Notes under the pieces: model-generated
Seen by the model: only the letters and a program-made list of their open reading frames with translations
What the model was told of the DNA's origin: nothing
Database searches by the model: none
Source of the DNA: Glandiceps talaboti
Taxonomy: Eukaryota > Hemichordata > Enteropneusta > Spengelidae
NCBI RefSeq assembly: GCF_964340395.1
Contig: NC_135555.1
Coordinates: 12,653,746-12,717,745, forward strand
Reading direction: 5' to 3'
DNA: 64,000 nt
Shown here: positions 53,401 to 64,000 of the stretch, piece by piece
How positions within the stretch are numbered: the stretch's first letter is position 1
Layout of the letters: the number at the start of each line of letters is the position of its first letter
Made by a program: the position numbers and the translations under genes

Positions 53401-56400
53401 TAATTATCAAGTGTTTACACTCATTCAATTTCACTATAGGTTTGTAGAGAAATGTAGAGCTGGTCCACGTATGATGGCAGACCCTGATGCAGTGAAGGAA
53501 GCTGTCAATTTACTTACATCCTCATCAAGACCGCTGGTCATTGTTGGCAAAGGTCAGTATATCCATGGCAACTACAACCCCTGCAGCAGTTGTCTAAAGA
53601 TGCCTCTGATCAGATCATCATTTTATCAGTGGTGAACAATTATAACTGGCTATGTACATGCCAAAAAGTCTTCTCTGTATCACACTATCAAATTGCCATA
53701 CACTAATTCAAATCAACAAAGAGTTTCTCTAACGTAAGTTTCATGCCATGGTCTTATCAGTTAATTTATGTCTGGGAAAGTTAGTCATATTGCTGTGTAC
53801 TATATGACTAACTTTCACCGCATAAACAAACTGATAAAGCATGGTGTGAATCTATGTCTAAGGCATTTGTTGTTTTTATATCAATACATGTCAGTGTGAT
53901 ATGGAGAAGACTTTACAGTATCAAAGCTTTAATTGTCCAGTACTGATAATGTAATAATCTGATCAACAGCCTCTCTAAACACCTGCTGCAAGGGTTGTAG
54001 TACTGCAGGGTTTGTGAACCATAATGTGCATGCACCCAACACTGTTTTTTCCAACCATTTGTATTTTGTTGTCTTCAACACTTTTTATTTGGTTTCTTCA
54101 TAGGGGCTGCCATAGCACGTGCAGAAGACAGTGTACGTCAGTTCATTGAAACTCATAAACTGCCATTCCTACCAACACCAATGGGGAAAGGTGTTCTTCC
54201 TGATGACCATCCACTGTGTGTTGCACCTGCAAGATCCAGGTAAGCCTAATTCACTGGCATACATGTTGATTCATACATGTAGATTGTTTAATATATGGGA
54301 AGTGACCTCTACACGTGCATACTGAATGTTACATTGTGATTACTTCTGATTTAATACCCAATTTGTTTCCAAATCACTTCCTGTACAAACCTTTTACACA
54401 TTTATATTTTGCAACTTTAATATTAGGCTCTACAAATTCAGAATGGGTCTGTGTTGTTTCACACACAAGAAGAAGAAAAAAAAGGAGTTTATGCAACCTT
54501 GTGTCACTTAAATTTGATCATCAAGTCCCAGCATAAAGATTTACTAGTGCCAATGACTCTACAGTGGACTAACACTGGCTTTATGTACAAACCAAAATGA
54601 AACTATAGATTTTTATGAAAAGAAAGGAATGACATTTAATCGCTCAGTATGAAAATTTTACCTCTTATTGTAGGGCTTTGCTGAAAGCTGATGTTATTAT
54701 ACTGCTTGGTGCACGTTTGAACTGGATACTTCACTTTGGGATTGCACCAAGATTTGCTCCAGACACAAGATTTATACAGGTAGGAAATTATTCATTTATT
54801 GAAAGCATGGCGTCAAGATTTTATACTTTCTAATTACCAGGATGTTCTTGTGTTACATTTGACTTCATAGACCCATGGGCACCCCCCTCATACATCGGTC
54901 AACCCCTCCCAGGTGAGAAGAGGCCAGTGAGGGTAGAACAACATGACATATCTTACAGTCTAGTCATTTCTCCGTTCGACTTAGACTGGCACCAGTGGGA
55001 GACTTTTTTTGTCTACTAATCTTCAAATGTTTTGAATTTGTTATTCATTTCAAATTTTGTGAAGGAAAACGTGGTCAACTTCTTTTTAATTTAGAGCTTT
55101 AGTGTTCACCCAACTATTGCAACGTACCACTCACTCAGGTTGCTGTTTAACAAAAATGAACACAGCTGCCTTTATTCACAAAAAGGGTGAAAAAAAACAG
55201 AGACTTGATTAAGGCTACAGTTGACACTGATAAATGTGATAACCCATCTTTATTAACAGGGAGAAAATTGCTGGAATATGTTAAAATACCAAAATGGATT
55301 ATGTATAGCTATTGAATTTTTCTTGTATTTTCCATGTTGAAATTTAGGTTGATATATGTCCAGAAGAACTCAACAACAATGTGGGTTTAAGATGTACAGG
55401 TCTTGCTGGTGATGTGGGCCTAGTTACAGAACAGGTGAGTTGTAACTTGTAACAACAGACTAAAATGGTTATACCTGTTAGATGAAATACTTACTTTTCT
55501 TCACATATAATTTATTTAACGGTACTACTGTAAAACATTATTTAAAAGTTGATCTGAGTGAAAGAATGTTGCCAATCACTTGCATCATATGGATTTGAAA
55601 TCCCTTTTCACTTAATGTTTAACCTTATAAAGCCTAACAGCCTGTATTTATAGTATAATCATTTAGTGGTTAAACAGCTAAGTATCTGAATTCAGAATTT
55701 CATTTGAATTACAGCTAATGCAAGCACTTGGTAAGTTTCCTGGTGTGTATAAACATCCAGAGACAAGTTCATGGTGGAAAGAATTAGATGACAAGATTGC
55801 CAGTAATGTACAAGCTAGTAACGACCTTGCTGCACAGACATCCTTACCTATGAACTATTACAATGTCTTTGATAAGGTAAGTCATAAACTAATTGTTGTA
55901 AATGTACATACTCACCAGTAAATGAGTACAAGAAAAACTAGTTAGAATTGTCGACTAGTTTTGTACCTCCGCAGGCTTTATCAAGAAGTTTGATTTACAT
56001 ACACAGTGTAAATGTACATACTAACAGACTGTACTAGCTTTTTATATTTGACAATTATTCATCAGTGATGTTTTTTTTTGTTTCTAAAATTTTTGAATGA
56101 AACTCTGTTGATTGACATTATATGTACATGTTTGTATTTATCAACAGATGAGGAAAGTGTTACCTAAAGACTGTATTATTGTCAGTGAGGGCGCTAACAC
56201 CATGGATATTGGTCGCACTATGTTACCAAATTATTTACCAAGACATAGGTTTGACAACTTTACTTTACAATTACTTTTTACAAATACTTTGGTAATTTGT
56301 TTTTTTTGACAGGACAATCACTATCGTTGTCATTTTATGGTAGATTGTCACTTTGGTCTCTACAATACCCATCATGCAATAGTTTGACAACTACTCGTTT

Positions 56401-58976
56401 TCAATATGTCATCAGTTCAGGAAAAATCAAAACATTTTGAAAGTCTGCTAACAATTTTTTTTCTGTCAAGTCACAATAGAGTATAAAAATGTAAATTGTT
56501 CTTACTTTCAACAAATTCTGTTGAGTTTCTTTGTGAATTTTATCTGAAGTCCTATCAAAGTTAGGCACTAAACTTGATTCTCAACACTTTATTATTGTCA
56601 GTAGTGTTGTGGCTCTAAAATTGGTACGTTGTGATTTCTAAAATTGTTGTACTGTATGAATTTGAATATCAGAAAGACAAAAGATTGCATACTTTGGCCA
56701 CTTGGAGTGCTGTTCAAAAATGGCTTTTAGAACACAAGTGAGGGCCATTATAGTTAGTTGATTACTAAAACCTTCTTTGAAAAAAATATTAATTACCCAT
56801 TGTTTCATGGCAAAACTTGGTGACATCAGTCAATTGAAAAAGTATGCAAACTTTGTCTCAGATCATGTAATTTACAGGAACTTAAGATATTTTAACCACA
56901 TTTGTTGACTGCAAGGTGGGTAACCAAATTTAATGGTGTCATTGCTGAAACCTCTATGCATTGATAACATTTCTATAAGTGATCTAAACTTTTTTATTTT
57001 GTCATACATCCAGGTTAGATGCAGGTTCATTTGGTACAATGGGAGTTGGCCTAGGGTTTGCCATTGCTGCTGCAGTCTGGTTAAAACACATTGGATCTAA
57101 TAAGAGAGTTGTATGTGTGGAAGGGGATAGTGCATTTGGATTTTCTGGTATGGAATTAGAAACAGTTCATAGGTAAGAAACTCTGCACTTACTTTGGATT
57201 TTATGATATGGAAAGAAGTTTGTCTAACACAAATGACTGATCCCATCCTATCCTTATTACGCCACTGGTGCAGTAATACAAATACAAGAACTTGGGATTG
57301 AGTCATGGGCCTTTAAGTACTTTAAGTGTGTCAGATACCAATAACTAATCTAACACAGTACAATACATTTTATTCATTTACTTTAGATACAATCTACCTA
57401 TTTTATTTGTGGTTGTTAACAACAATGGCATTACCATGGGAATAGATGAGGACTTCTACCAAGCTGTGAGGGAAGAGAAACAAGAAGAGTCAAGGTTAGA
57501 AACTGAGATCACTGTCTTATCATACCAAGGTCTTTAGAAATCTAGTGTTATGCATCCTTTTTTTAAAGAAGAAATATGATAACATTATTATTATTGGGTT
57601 GTTGATGATCGCAGAGTGGTAAAAGCACTTGCCTCTGAGGTCAAAGTTCAAACCTTGGTTTGATTAAAATTTGCCATACTGTATTAGTGTCAAGAGTGTT
57701 CATCAGTTTGACAGTACTGAAAAATAGTCTGAAAGGTCCTGTCATTGGTCTGCTTATGTAACCACTAACTACCCACATGTGTGTGAGTAGATTTAAGCAG
57801 AAACAAAGAAGCCTGGATCTTTCAGGCTACACTGAACAACACAGGTTTTCCTTGGCCACTCTGGTTTCCTCTTGCCTTAACTCTAAGAGGTTGACCCTCA
57901 ATGAACTTTTGGAGAAGATATAAAGTCTCGTAGAATTGAACAGCATTTTAGGATCAGAATTTACTTTCTAACAAAAAGTCCGAAGCAGCAAAACCTTCAT
58001 TAAAAGTGGGATGGATATGTTATGAATTCAATTTGTTTACAAAAAGTTACAATTCATGCAAATTTCATACTGATAAGTGAAAGTGAATGAAACCAATGCA
58101 TATCTCATTTGACATCCAAGTTTTTTTATGAGTTAGTGAATTCAGAAGGTATCCTTGAAAATATCAAAATAAATCAGATAAAGTAACCACAAGTTTGTTC
58201 TTACAATTACTCTGGGTATGTATTTTGATTACAGACTACCGGTGGTAGCACTCTCACCCAATGCTAGGTATGACAAAATGATGGAAGCATTCCATGGCAA
58301 GGGTTACTATGTCAACACACCAGAAGAATTAGAGAAAGCATTGGATTCTTGTCTAAATGTGCATCCAACAACGCCCTCACTCATCAATGTTTTAATAAAT
58401 CCATCGTCTGACAGGAAAAAACAGGTAAAATATTCAGTTTGGGTCTTCTCTTTAGTATCTCACCATTGTAGCTACCTGATGCATGTATTGTGTTTTGTAT
58501 GTACATGTAGTAAATGATTCGAGTTGGTCATCACCCTGTTTTCAAATGTGTAATTCCAAATAGCTTGAATTTCACAGTGAAATAGACTATGCAGACCCTC
58601 CTGGGGGGAAGGGGGTACTTCCATTGAAAGGCTATGGTACATGCTACCCAAATGAGTCTACTTTTGGGTGTCTGAGTCTGCAATATGAGTCTTGGGGAAA
58701 AGGGGTTCATACCATGAAGATCCATATTGATTTTGCCTGTCAAATGGTAACTGTACCAATAGGGTGTCCATTAGTCATATGTTGTCTGGAAAGGAGAAGG
58801 GCTTTTCTCTTGCTAATCACGCATTCCTAGGTGACTAACCCCCACCCCAAGGGCTGACAACCCCATTGACATCCCTTTGCTCTGTTGGACATCATCTGAG
58901 GCCAAGTAACACTCATTCCATTGTCATTTTGTTTTCTCTGTAGGATTTTTTCTGGTTGACAAGAAGCAAAATGTGA
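48087..58976 (+). CDS. HACL1: 2-hydroxyacyl-CoA lyase 1 (peroxisomal, thiamine diphosphate)
   Basis: Cleaves 2-hydroxyacyl-CoA to formyl-CoA and a shortened aldehyde in alpha-oxidation of phytanic and 2-hydroxy fatty acids. Seventeen coding exons in consistent phase give 575 residues (human 578): 48087-48146, 48867-48971, 49591-49631, 50130-50210, 51710-51782, 52257-52334, 52795-52889, 53440-53552, 54104-54239, 54674-54779, 55348-55434, 55715-55876, 56148-56248, 57014-57172, 57387-57494, 58235-58424, 58944-58976. The N-terminal ThDP domain has [16 protein letters not shown] and the MRNEQA segment with the catalytic Glu. The middle domain has LVIVGKGAA and [11 protein letters not shown]. The C-terminal ThDP/Mg site is [15 protein letters not shown] with VVNNNG. 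The protein ends in SKM, a PTS1-type peroxisome signal (human SNM). Confidence 0.98.
49246..49575. repeat. Tandem and dispersed repeat with CATAGCAACAGCC motif (copy 2)
   Basis: Two copies of a unit with AAATGTATGCAAATATSCCT, AGCAACAAAACCAC and CATAGCAACAGCCA lie about 120 bp apart in HACL1 intron 2. The end ACAGTTGTGCTACA followed by CGCCATTG also occurs at 39190-39210. Confidence 0.6.
50340..50520. repeat. (GATT)n and (GGAT)n compound microsatellite in HACL1 intron 4
   Basis: About 80 bp of GATT units with interruptions, then about 75 bp of GGAT units. The Ser-Ile-Asn-Gln frame on the other strand is an artefact. Confidence 0.95.
50590..51700 (-). mobile_element. 5'-truncated non-LTR retrotransposon (LINE), 3' part of ORF2
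   Basis: The minus strand codes the end of a reverse transcriptase: [33 protein letters not shown], then after a frameshift at the A-rich run near 51410, [20 protein letters not shown]. Near 50840-50930 it reads [20 protein letters not shown], the CxxC...H...C C-terminal motif of CR1/L2-type elements. The 3' end near 50595 has AATAAAGATTGATATTGATT. Frameshifted and 5'-truncated, therefore dead. It lies in HACL1 intron 4. Confidence 0.88.
53117..53168. repeat. (GTCT)n microsatellite in HACL1 intron 7
   Basis: About 13 GTCT/GCCT units. The flanks (AGCTTCTGCTGGAAAGAGAT, GATATCTCAATAGAGTGGGT) look like old repeat DNA. Confidence 0.9.
54869..54963. mobile_element. Small MITE of the TAGWCTGTAAG family (copy 5)
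   Basis: CATACATCGGTCAACCCCTC and CAGTGAGGGTAGAACAACAT, then ACATATCTTACAGTCTAG at the right end. Left end degraded. Same orientation as copy 2. In HACL1 intron 10. Confidence 0.65.
57592..57960 (+). mobile_element. Diverged tRNA-derived SINE in HACL1 intron 15
   Basis: GATCGCAGAGTGGTAAAAGC with TTGCCTCTGAGGTC and AAGTTCAAACCTTGG look like a decayed tRNA head (D-arm/A-box region, anticodon stem, B box). A body follows with GGCCACTCTGGTTTCCTCTT. It differs from the SINE at 14300. Confidence 0.55.
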
Positions 58977-59958
58977 TAACCATACCGATAATGCTGGATG
59001 GATAGGAATTTGTAATAACTCATCAGCACCAATAACCATGGCAACAAAAATATGAAGTATGTCAAAATTATGAACAGCCAAAAAATGTATCATTTGTCAC
59101 ATGAACATTGTTAACATGACTTCATGTTACCATGACAATGGGAATAAATCAGAGGGAACATAATTTTATAGATTACTCCAAAAAGTACTATGAATACTGG
59201 TACATCATATTAGCCGAATAGTAAAATCACAAGAATTGGTTACCATGACAACATAAGTGAATTAGCAGGAATTCGATATGTGGATTTCTCAAATATTTTG
59301 GACAGCCAAGTTATTGTTAGTCACATGACCAAAGCTAAAATGACTTGCATTGATCCTTTATTGGCTAGGAAAGGGTTATGGATGACCAAAAACAAATCAG
59401 AAGATATTTGTGAAAACACAGACTGAAAGTTAGTAGTACTATGAGTATCAGAAAGGTGCAATATTGACAACTGTGTAAAAATTTTACTAGACTAAATTTT
59501 GTAAATTGTCAAGGATTTTTTTTTTCAGAAGACATTTTTCATGCAAAAACAAAGTTGACAGCATAGCTAGACTTTTGTTATACTGATTCAAAGCTGCACT
59601 AGCTGCAAGTGGAACATTTTTTGAAACTTGTTATGTTAGATAGAATGACTTACTTGGAATATCGTACACCCTGCTGAACAGTGTTGAATAACAGATATAT
59701 ATGTAGCTGTACACATAGTATGGTGCTATATTTTCAATCAAATTAATTTTTTTGGATCCGCACCCAAAAAATCACACTTTCAACTTACATTTTGTATTAC
59801 TGTACTTCTTATAAATAAAATAGATGAGTAATTGACATGTACAGTGTCTAATTATTGTATTCTAACAAATTTCAGTGAATATTGTATATCAAGATGTTTT
59901 GAAAAAATAACACCCCAGTTACAGTTAGTGCAGGTTTCAGACATATGTAATAATTAAA

Positions 59959-59964
59959 AATAAA
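59959..59964 (+). terminator. Likely poly(A) signal of HACL1
   Basis: AATAAA followed after about 20 bp by ATTTTGTGTTTTTTT, a U/GU-rich downstream element. It lies 982 bp after the stop. An earlier AATAAA near 59813 is possible. Confidence 0.6.
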
Positions 59965-60039
59965 GTCTTTGTAAAAAATAATTTTGTGTTTTTTTATTTT
60001 GTGTGGAAAAGAGACTGTAGAGAGGGCATGTATGTAATC

Positions 60040-60430
60040 ACATAGAAGGTATGTATGTAGTCACAGAAGATATGTATGTAGTCACATAGAAGGTATGTAT
60101 GTAGTCACATAGAAGATATGTATCTAGTCACATAGAAGGTATGTATGTAGTCACATAGAAGGTATGTATGTAGTCACGTAGAAGGTATGTATCTAGTCAC
60201 AGAAGGTATGTATCTAGTCATATAGAAAGTATGTATGTAGTCACATAGAAGGTATGTATATAGTCACATAGAAGGTATGTATGTAGTCACATAGAAGGTA
60301 TGTATCTAGTCACAGAAGGTATGTATCTAGTCACATAGAAGGTATGTATCTAGTCACATAGAAGGTATGTATCTAGTCACATAGAAAGTATGTATGTAGT
60401 CACATAGAAGGTATGTATGTAGCCACATAA
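60040..60430. repeat. 23-bp minisatellite, about 17 copies
   Basis: The unit is GTAGTCACATAGAAGGTATG plus TAT, with GTAG/CTAG variants and some units lacking CATAG. It starts just after the HACL1 poly(A) region. Confidence 0.95.
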
Positions 60431-62144
60431 AATTATAGGTGTTAGAAAGATCTATGAAGGTATGTATGTATCAGGCATTTCACCTTGCCCTTGGTAAATG
60501 AAAGACCAAAGCTTGTGCAAGACAATTAATTACTTTCTTTATTTCATATAAGTTTCTCACATCATTATATTGCTATTTTTACAATCAAAACAGTAATTTC
60601 TTGAAAGATCATCAGTAAAAAATAATCACAGGGATTCATTACATCTTTGGACACAAGTCTTGCATAGTAAGTATCTGACACATTTACTCTACTTAGTAAG
60701 CAACATTTCTACTCACGAAATCAAATCATTTCTTGGAAGTGAATCCGCAAATTTTTGCCAATGTCTCATCAGCATCATCTAGGGGTGTACTACAAGAAAT
60801 ACCAAGAAGTTATTTGACTCTCTGTAAGTCTAAATTTTGATTAGTAACTATGAACCTAGAGTACATGAACAGTCAATCTCTCTCAAATTTATTCTTGTCC
60901 TAACACAAGGTATCCTAAGCATTATATTACAGACCAGCTTGACGTAAAAGATATGGGCTGTCACTGTATGGTCCAAGATATTAACTTTAGTTTCAATTTC
61001 AAATACTATGTTATTCCAGCTAGTATACTATGTTGAATCATATCTATCTACCAACTGGTATACACTCTCAGTAGACATTCGTACATATAAAAAGTCACAT
61101 AAAGATGTTACATTTGGGGTACCAATGAATTCAAAAAAACATCCCCTCTTAGTTCTCAGCTTCTCTGTGCATATGTAAGCAGGCTGCATTGGTTGCAATT
61201 CTTGGTACCTGCAATAACATTCTACCTCATGCTATTGGGTCAAAATAGAAGAAAAAGGTTGACTTATTCTCACATGCACCTATTAGTGATGCATGTGTAG
61301 ACAGAAGATTTGATGTTGAACAAGAAATGGAATGATTGTATCTTTGTGACAAGCCCAGGGGGTAAAGTCCATTTCAGGTATCGAGTATTCACTGCTTGAT
61401 AACTTTTAGTCCATATTGTGCATTTTATGTTGTACTCAGGCTTTGATTGAAAGTGGAGTCTCAGTTACAGACTACCACTTTGAAAACTGGAAAAAAACAA
61501 AGACTTGATACTTGAGAGTTGAAAAGTTATTTTAGAATCCAACCACTGCACATACTGCTAATATACATTTCTGTTAGATAACAGTGCCAAACCACATAAG
61601 TATACATACATAAATACCATATATCTTACTCTGTTGTGTCATTTGGTACTTTACTGTGGGGAGGGGGCAGTGACATCTTTCTTCCCAGGGGGCATAAATA
61701 TGAAAAATATTAATTTTCAGGCGATAAACCGTGTATTGTACAGAAAAAAAAAAATCAGTCATCAATGATGCTTGAGTTCAAAATGGGTCAAATGAGTTAT
61801 TACAACACCCTGTATGATGCCTCAGCTGTTGTCAAACAACACAATATAGATGAAAACATTTCTACAATCTTGTAACGGGAAGGTTTATTATAGTCTCTTA
61901 TCAGTAGAGTTTCCTAAAAAAAGAGACTTTACAACAATACAACAATAATTCTCTACTCAATTCTATGTGCAATTACAGTCTAGTCTACCTCAACTAAACA
62001 TTTTCAGGAAAGTTTCTTCAAGAAAATTTATCGAGCACAAAATTAAGTTACTGAATTTGATCATGACATTTAACAAAGTACAAAATCTATCTACATGTGT
62101 GTATGGATATAATGTACATGAACATATGTATGTTATGTGTGTGC

Positions 62145-62232
62145 ATGTATGTATGTATGTATGTATGTATGTATGTATGTATGTATGTATGTATGTATGT
62201 ATGTATGTATGTATGTATGCATGCATGCATGC
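62145..62232. repeat. (TATG)n microsatellite
   Basis: About twenty TATG units, then CATGCATG and ACGTACGT steps. The Tyr-Val-Cys-Met and His-Thr-Tyr-Ile frames are artefacts. Confidence 0.97.
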
Positions 62233-62398
62233 ACACACGTACGTACGTGTCTGACTCTCTTGAGTATTTCAAACTCCTTTGGAAATCGCTACCATGAAAT
62301 GTGACAGCACTGGATTGTAATTCATTGAGTAGGAGATTTCACCACCAATGTCACCACTACAAATGTTTTGCTTTCATGACTCTATGTAATAAATATTT

Positions 62399-63219
62399 TC
62401 ATTGTAGCAGTATTGTGACTGGTTTTCCATCTTTTCCAATCTGTTTGACGCCGTGAGTTAAATCGTACTCTCGTCTAAGAAATGCATACATCAGATCCGT
62501 TATCAAAAACACCTGTAAGCAAAAGGAAACCAAATATTTGAATATCATGACCATAATGCAGCGCTCGCTATACAACATAATACTTAGTTTAAAAAATAAC
62601 AACTTTAAGATCAAATGATATGCATGTAACAGCTAACCTGTAATTACCTATAGAGGGAATGTGTGTGGTTCTCATTCAAACAGGTTAGTCACTATCATAC
62701 CAATGTACTCTACTTTGATTCAGTGTCGATGGTCAGATATCTGTATATAATTATTTGTTTTGTACATTTAATGTACACCATCCCAGTCAGTAGTGGCTAT
62801 CACAGAAGGAAAGCTAATGTTGAAGATGGGTGTTGTGTTTTTTGTTGGCGGAATGGAGTGTTTGCAAAGAGTGGTAACTTAGACTAATTACTGGTACACT
62901 TAAAACCATGGACCAATTATGGCAACTCTGGACCAATTACTTTGAGCAGTAGACATAGTTTTTTATTGATTGCCATTGGTCAACAGATTGGTATTCTAGA
63001 TACAATGTTTAGTAGTCTATGTGCCCTGCAGGCCTGGACTACTGCTAATCTCAAGACTGTAACAACATTGACTTACCTGTGCTGTTGTATAAACCAGAGT
63101 CATGGCAAAGAAAAAATTGGCATTAGCACTGCCAGCAAAGATCCATAGATGCCATACAACAAAAGCAAGTATTGATGATACCACATACATAACACCAACT
63201 ACCAAACTATTCTTTAAAT
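62399..63219 (-). CDS. Multi-pass membrane protein, C-terminal part; MARVEL-like
   Basis: Two coding exons, 63077-63219 (enters in phase needing one upstream base) and 62399-62512 (stop TGA at 62399-62401), join in phase. They code about 85 residues: DLKNSLVVGVMYVVSSILAF, a hydrophobic helix; HLWIFAGSANANFFFAMTL, a loop and start of a second helix ending near FLITDLMYAFL; then a hydrophilic tail with REYDLTHGVKQIGKDGKPV. Two closing membrane helices plus a short cytosolic tail fit the end of a four-helix MARVEL/CMTM/plasmolipin-type protein, but I cannot name the family with certainty. Upstream exons lie to the right, partly outside the window. Human CMTM genes cluster at 16q21-22, which would fit the neighbourhood, but that is inference. 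Confidence 0.5.
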
Positions 63220-63826
63220 CTGAAAAGAAGACAGACAAATTATTTACAACTCTAGTTGGTTGAAGGTGTAGCCATTTTATGATATTTTGTCATGGCAAGT
63301 TCAAGGTCAAAGGTCAGCCTATTGTTTTCTATTCCATTGAATTTGGCTTTGACTGTATGATTGCCTGCTTGTTAGTGCCAAAGTTGATGTTATAAAATTA
63401 CACTGGGCTAGGCTGTTTAACTGCAGAAAGCTGGGGTGAGTTCAGGATAAAAACAGTTTGTGATCTGTTAGCTTAATTGTCCATGGCACTGATCTGTAAC
63501 TATGCTATGGACAAGACTAGGTGCAGTAACACATCCAGTGATGCAGACAGGCTAGCTAACGGATCACTAACCATTTTTATCCTGAACATATCAGATTATG
63601 GTAGATTAAGCTGGTTTTAACATTTTACGTGTATTGCACTGGTAGTTTTGACTCAGTTAGGATGTAACAATTAAATATAGTAAACTGATGAGGCTAGAAT
63701 TATGTTTCAGAAGGGTGGGTTAGGCTGTAAAACATGTAGTTAATTTACATGTAATTAGTTAGGTTGAAAATGTCAGGTTATAGCTGTATAGTCTGTTTTA
63801 GTGTAGAGAATTGGTCTGGTTAATTA

Positions 63827-64000
63827 TGATAGATACACATAGGTTATACTTACAAATACAGGTATGTGACCAGACAGGTAACAATGCTAAATACACATAG
63901 GTTATACTTACACATATAGGTATGTGACCAGACAGGTAATAATGCTAAATACACATAGGTTATACTTACACATATAGGTATGTGACCAGACAGGTAACAA
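63827..64000. repeat. 58-bp tandem repeat, about three copies, reaching the right edge
   Basis: The unit contains TACACATAGGTTATACTTAC, GGTATGTGACCAGACAGGTA and AATGCT. On the minus strand each unit has an acceptor-like TATTTAG and a donor-like GTAAGTATAA about 33 bp apart. The array continues beyond the window. Confidence 0.85.

Larger units (their letters stand above)
58977..62398. other. HACL1 3' UTR and intergenic region
   Basis: No coding exon recognised. Contains the HACL1 poly(A) signal (59959-59964), a 23-bp minisatellite (60040-60430), a repeat copy at 61205-61325, and a (TATG)n tract at 62145-62232. The right part would be the 3' UTR of the minus-strand gene ending at 62399. Confidence 0.6.

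Noticed and set aside
54119-54325. Plus-strand frame beginning MQKTVYVSS
   Set aside because: Wrong frame over HACL1 exon 9, whose real frame reads [20 protein letters not shown].
60040-60430. CRISPR-like array of 23-bp repeats
   Set aside because: Units are directly contiguous with no unique spacers, and the genome is animal; a minisatellite.
61990-62297. Tyr-Met-Cys-Val and His-Thr-Tyr-Ile frames
   Set aside because: Translations of the (TATG)n tract.

Overview
This window is nuclear DNA from an animal, not a bacterium. It holds intron-rich protein genes with GT-AG splice sites, AT-rich introns, long microsatellites, tRNA-derived SINEs, one LINE fragment and many small inverted-repeat elements (MITEs). 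Protein similarity is closest to non-vertebrate deuterostomes: a recognisable CENP-T, a chordate-like CENP-T/NUTF2 gene pair, and a sulfotransferase-like family common in lancelets, hemichordates and echinoderms. I favour a hemichordate or lancelet, but the species is inference only.

Layout: (1) 236-8450, minus strand, 5' part of the RNA helicase DDX1, running off the left edge. (2) 8870-15498, plus, complete DHODH in nine coding exons, head-to-head with DDX1. (3) 17427-34209, minus, complete CENP-T in ten coding exons; DHODH and CENP-T meet tail to tail. A 7.7-kb CENP-T intron holds an intronless sulfotransferase-like gene on the opposite strand (23887-24708). (4) 36346-42602, plus, complete NUTF2 (NTF2), head-to-head with CENP-T. 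(5) 46505-47624, minus, complete XRCC2. (6) 48087-58976, plus, complete HACL1 in 17 coding exons, head-to-head with XRCC2. (7) 62399-63219, minus, the last two coding exons of a membrane protein that looks MARVEL-like.

The genes do not form one pathway: RNA helicase, pyrimidine synthesis, kinetochore, Ran import, homologous recombination and peroxisomal alpha-oxidation. They form three consecutive divergent pairs, each likely sharing a short promoter. CENPT and NUTF2 are near neighbours in the same divergent orientation on human 16q22, and DHODH lies on the same human chromosome band, so the block appears to be old.

The most unusual feature is in CENP-T. The segment coding its conserved last 22 residues plus stop is repeated in tandem (73-bp period) immediately past the real stop codon. 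The gene also carries two in-frame minisatellites coding acidic repeats, two copies of the conserved RMSVGTFG motif and two Ndc80-type TPKTL motifs. Introns and intergenic DNA hold many mobile elements, including a cleanly nested pair and a MITE with intact 8-bp target duplications.
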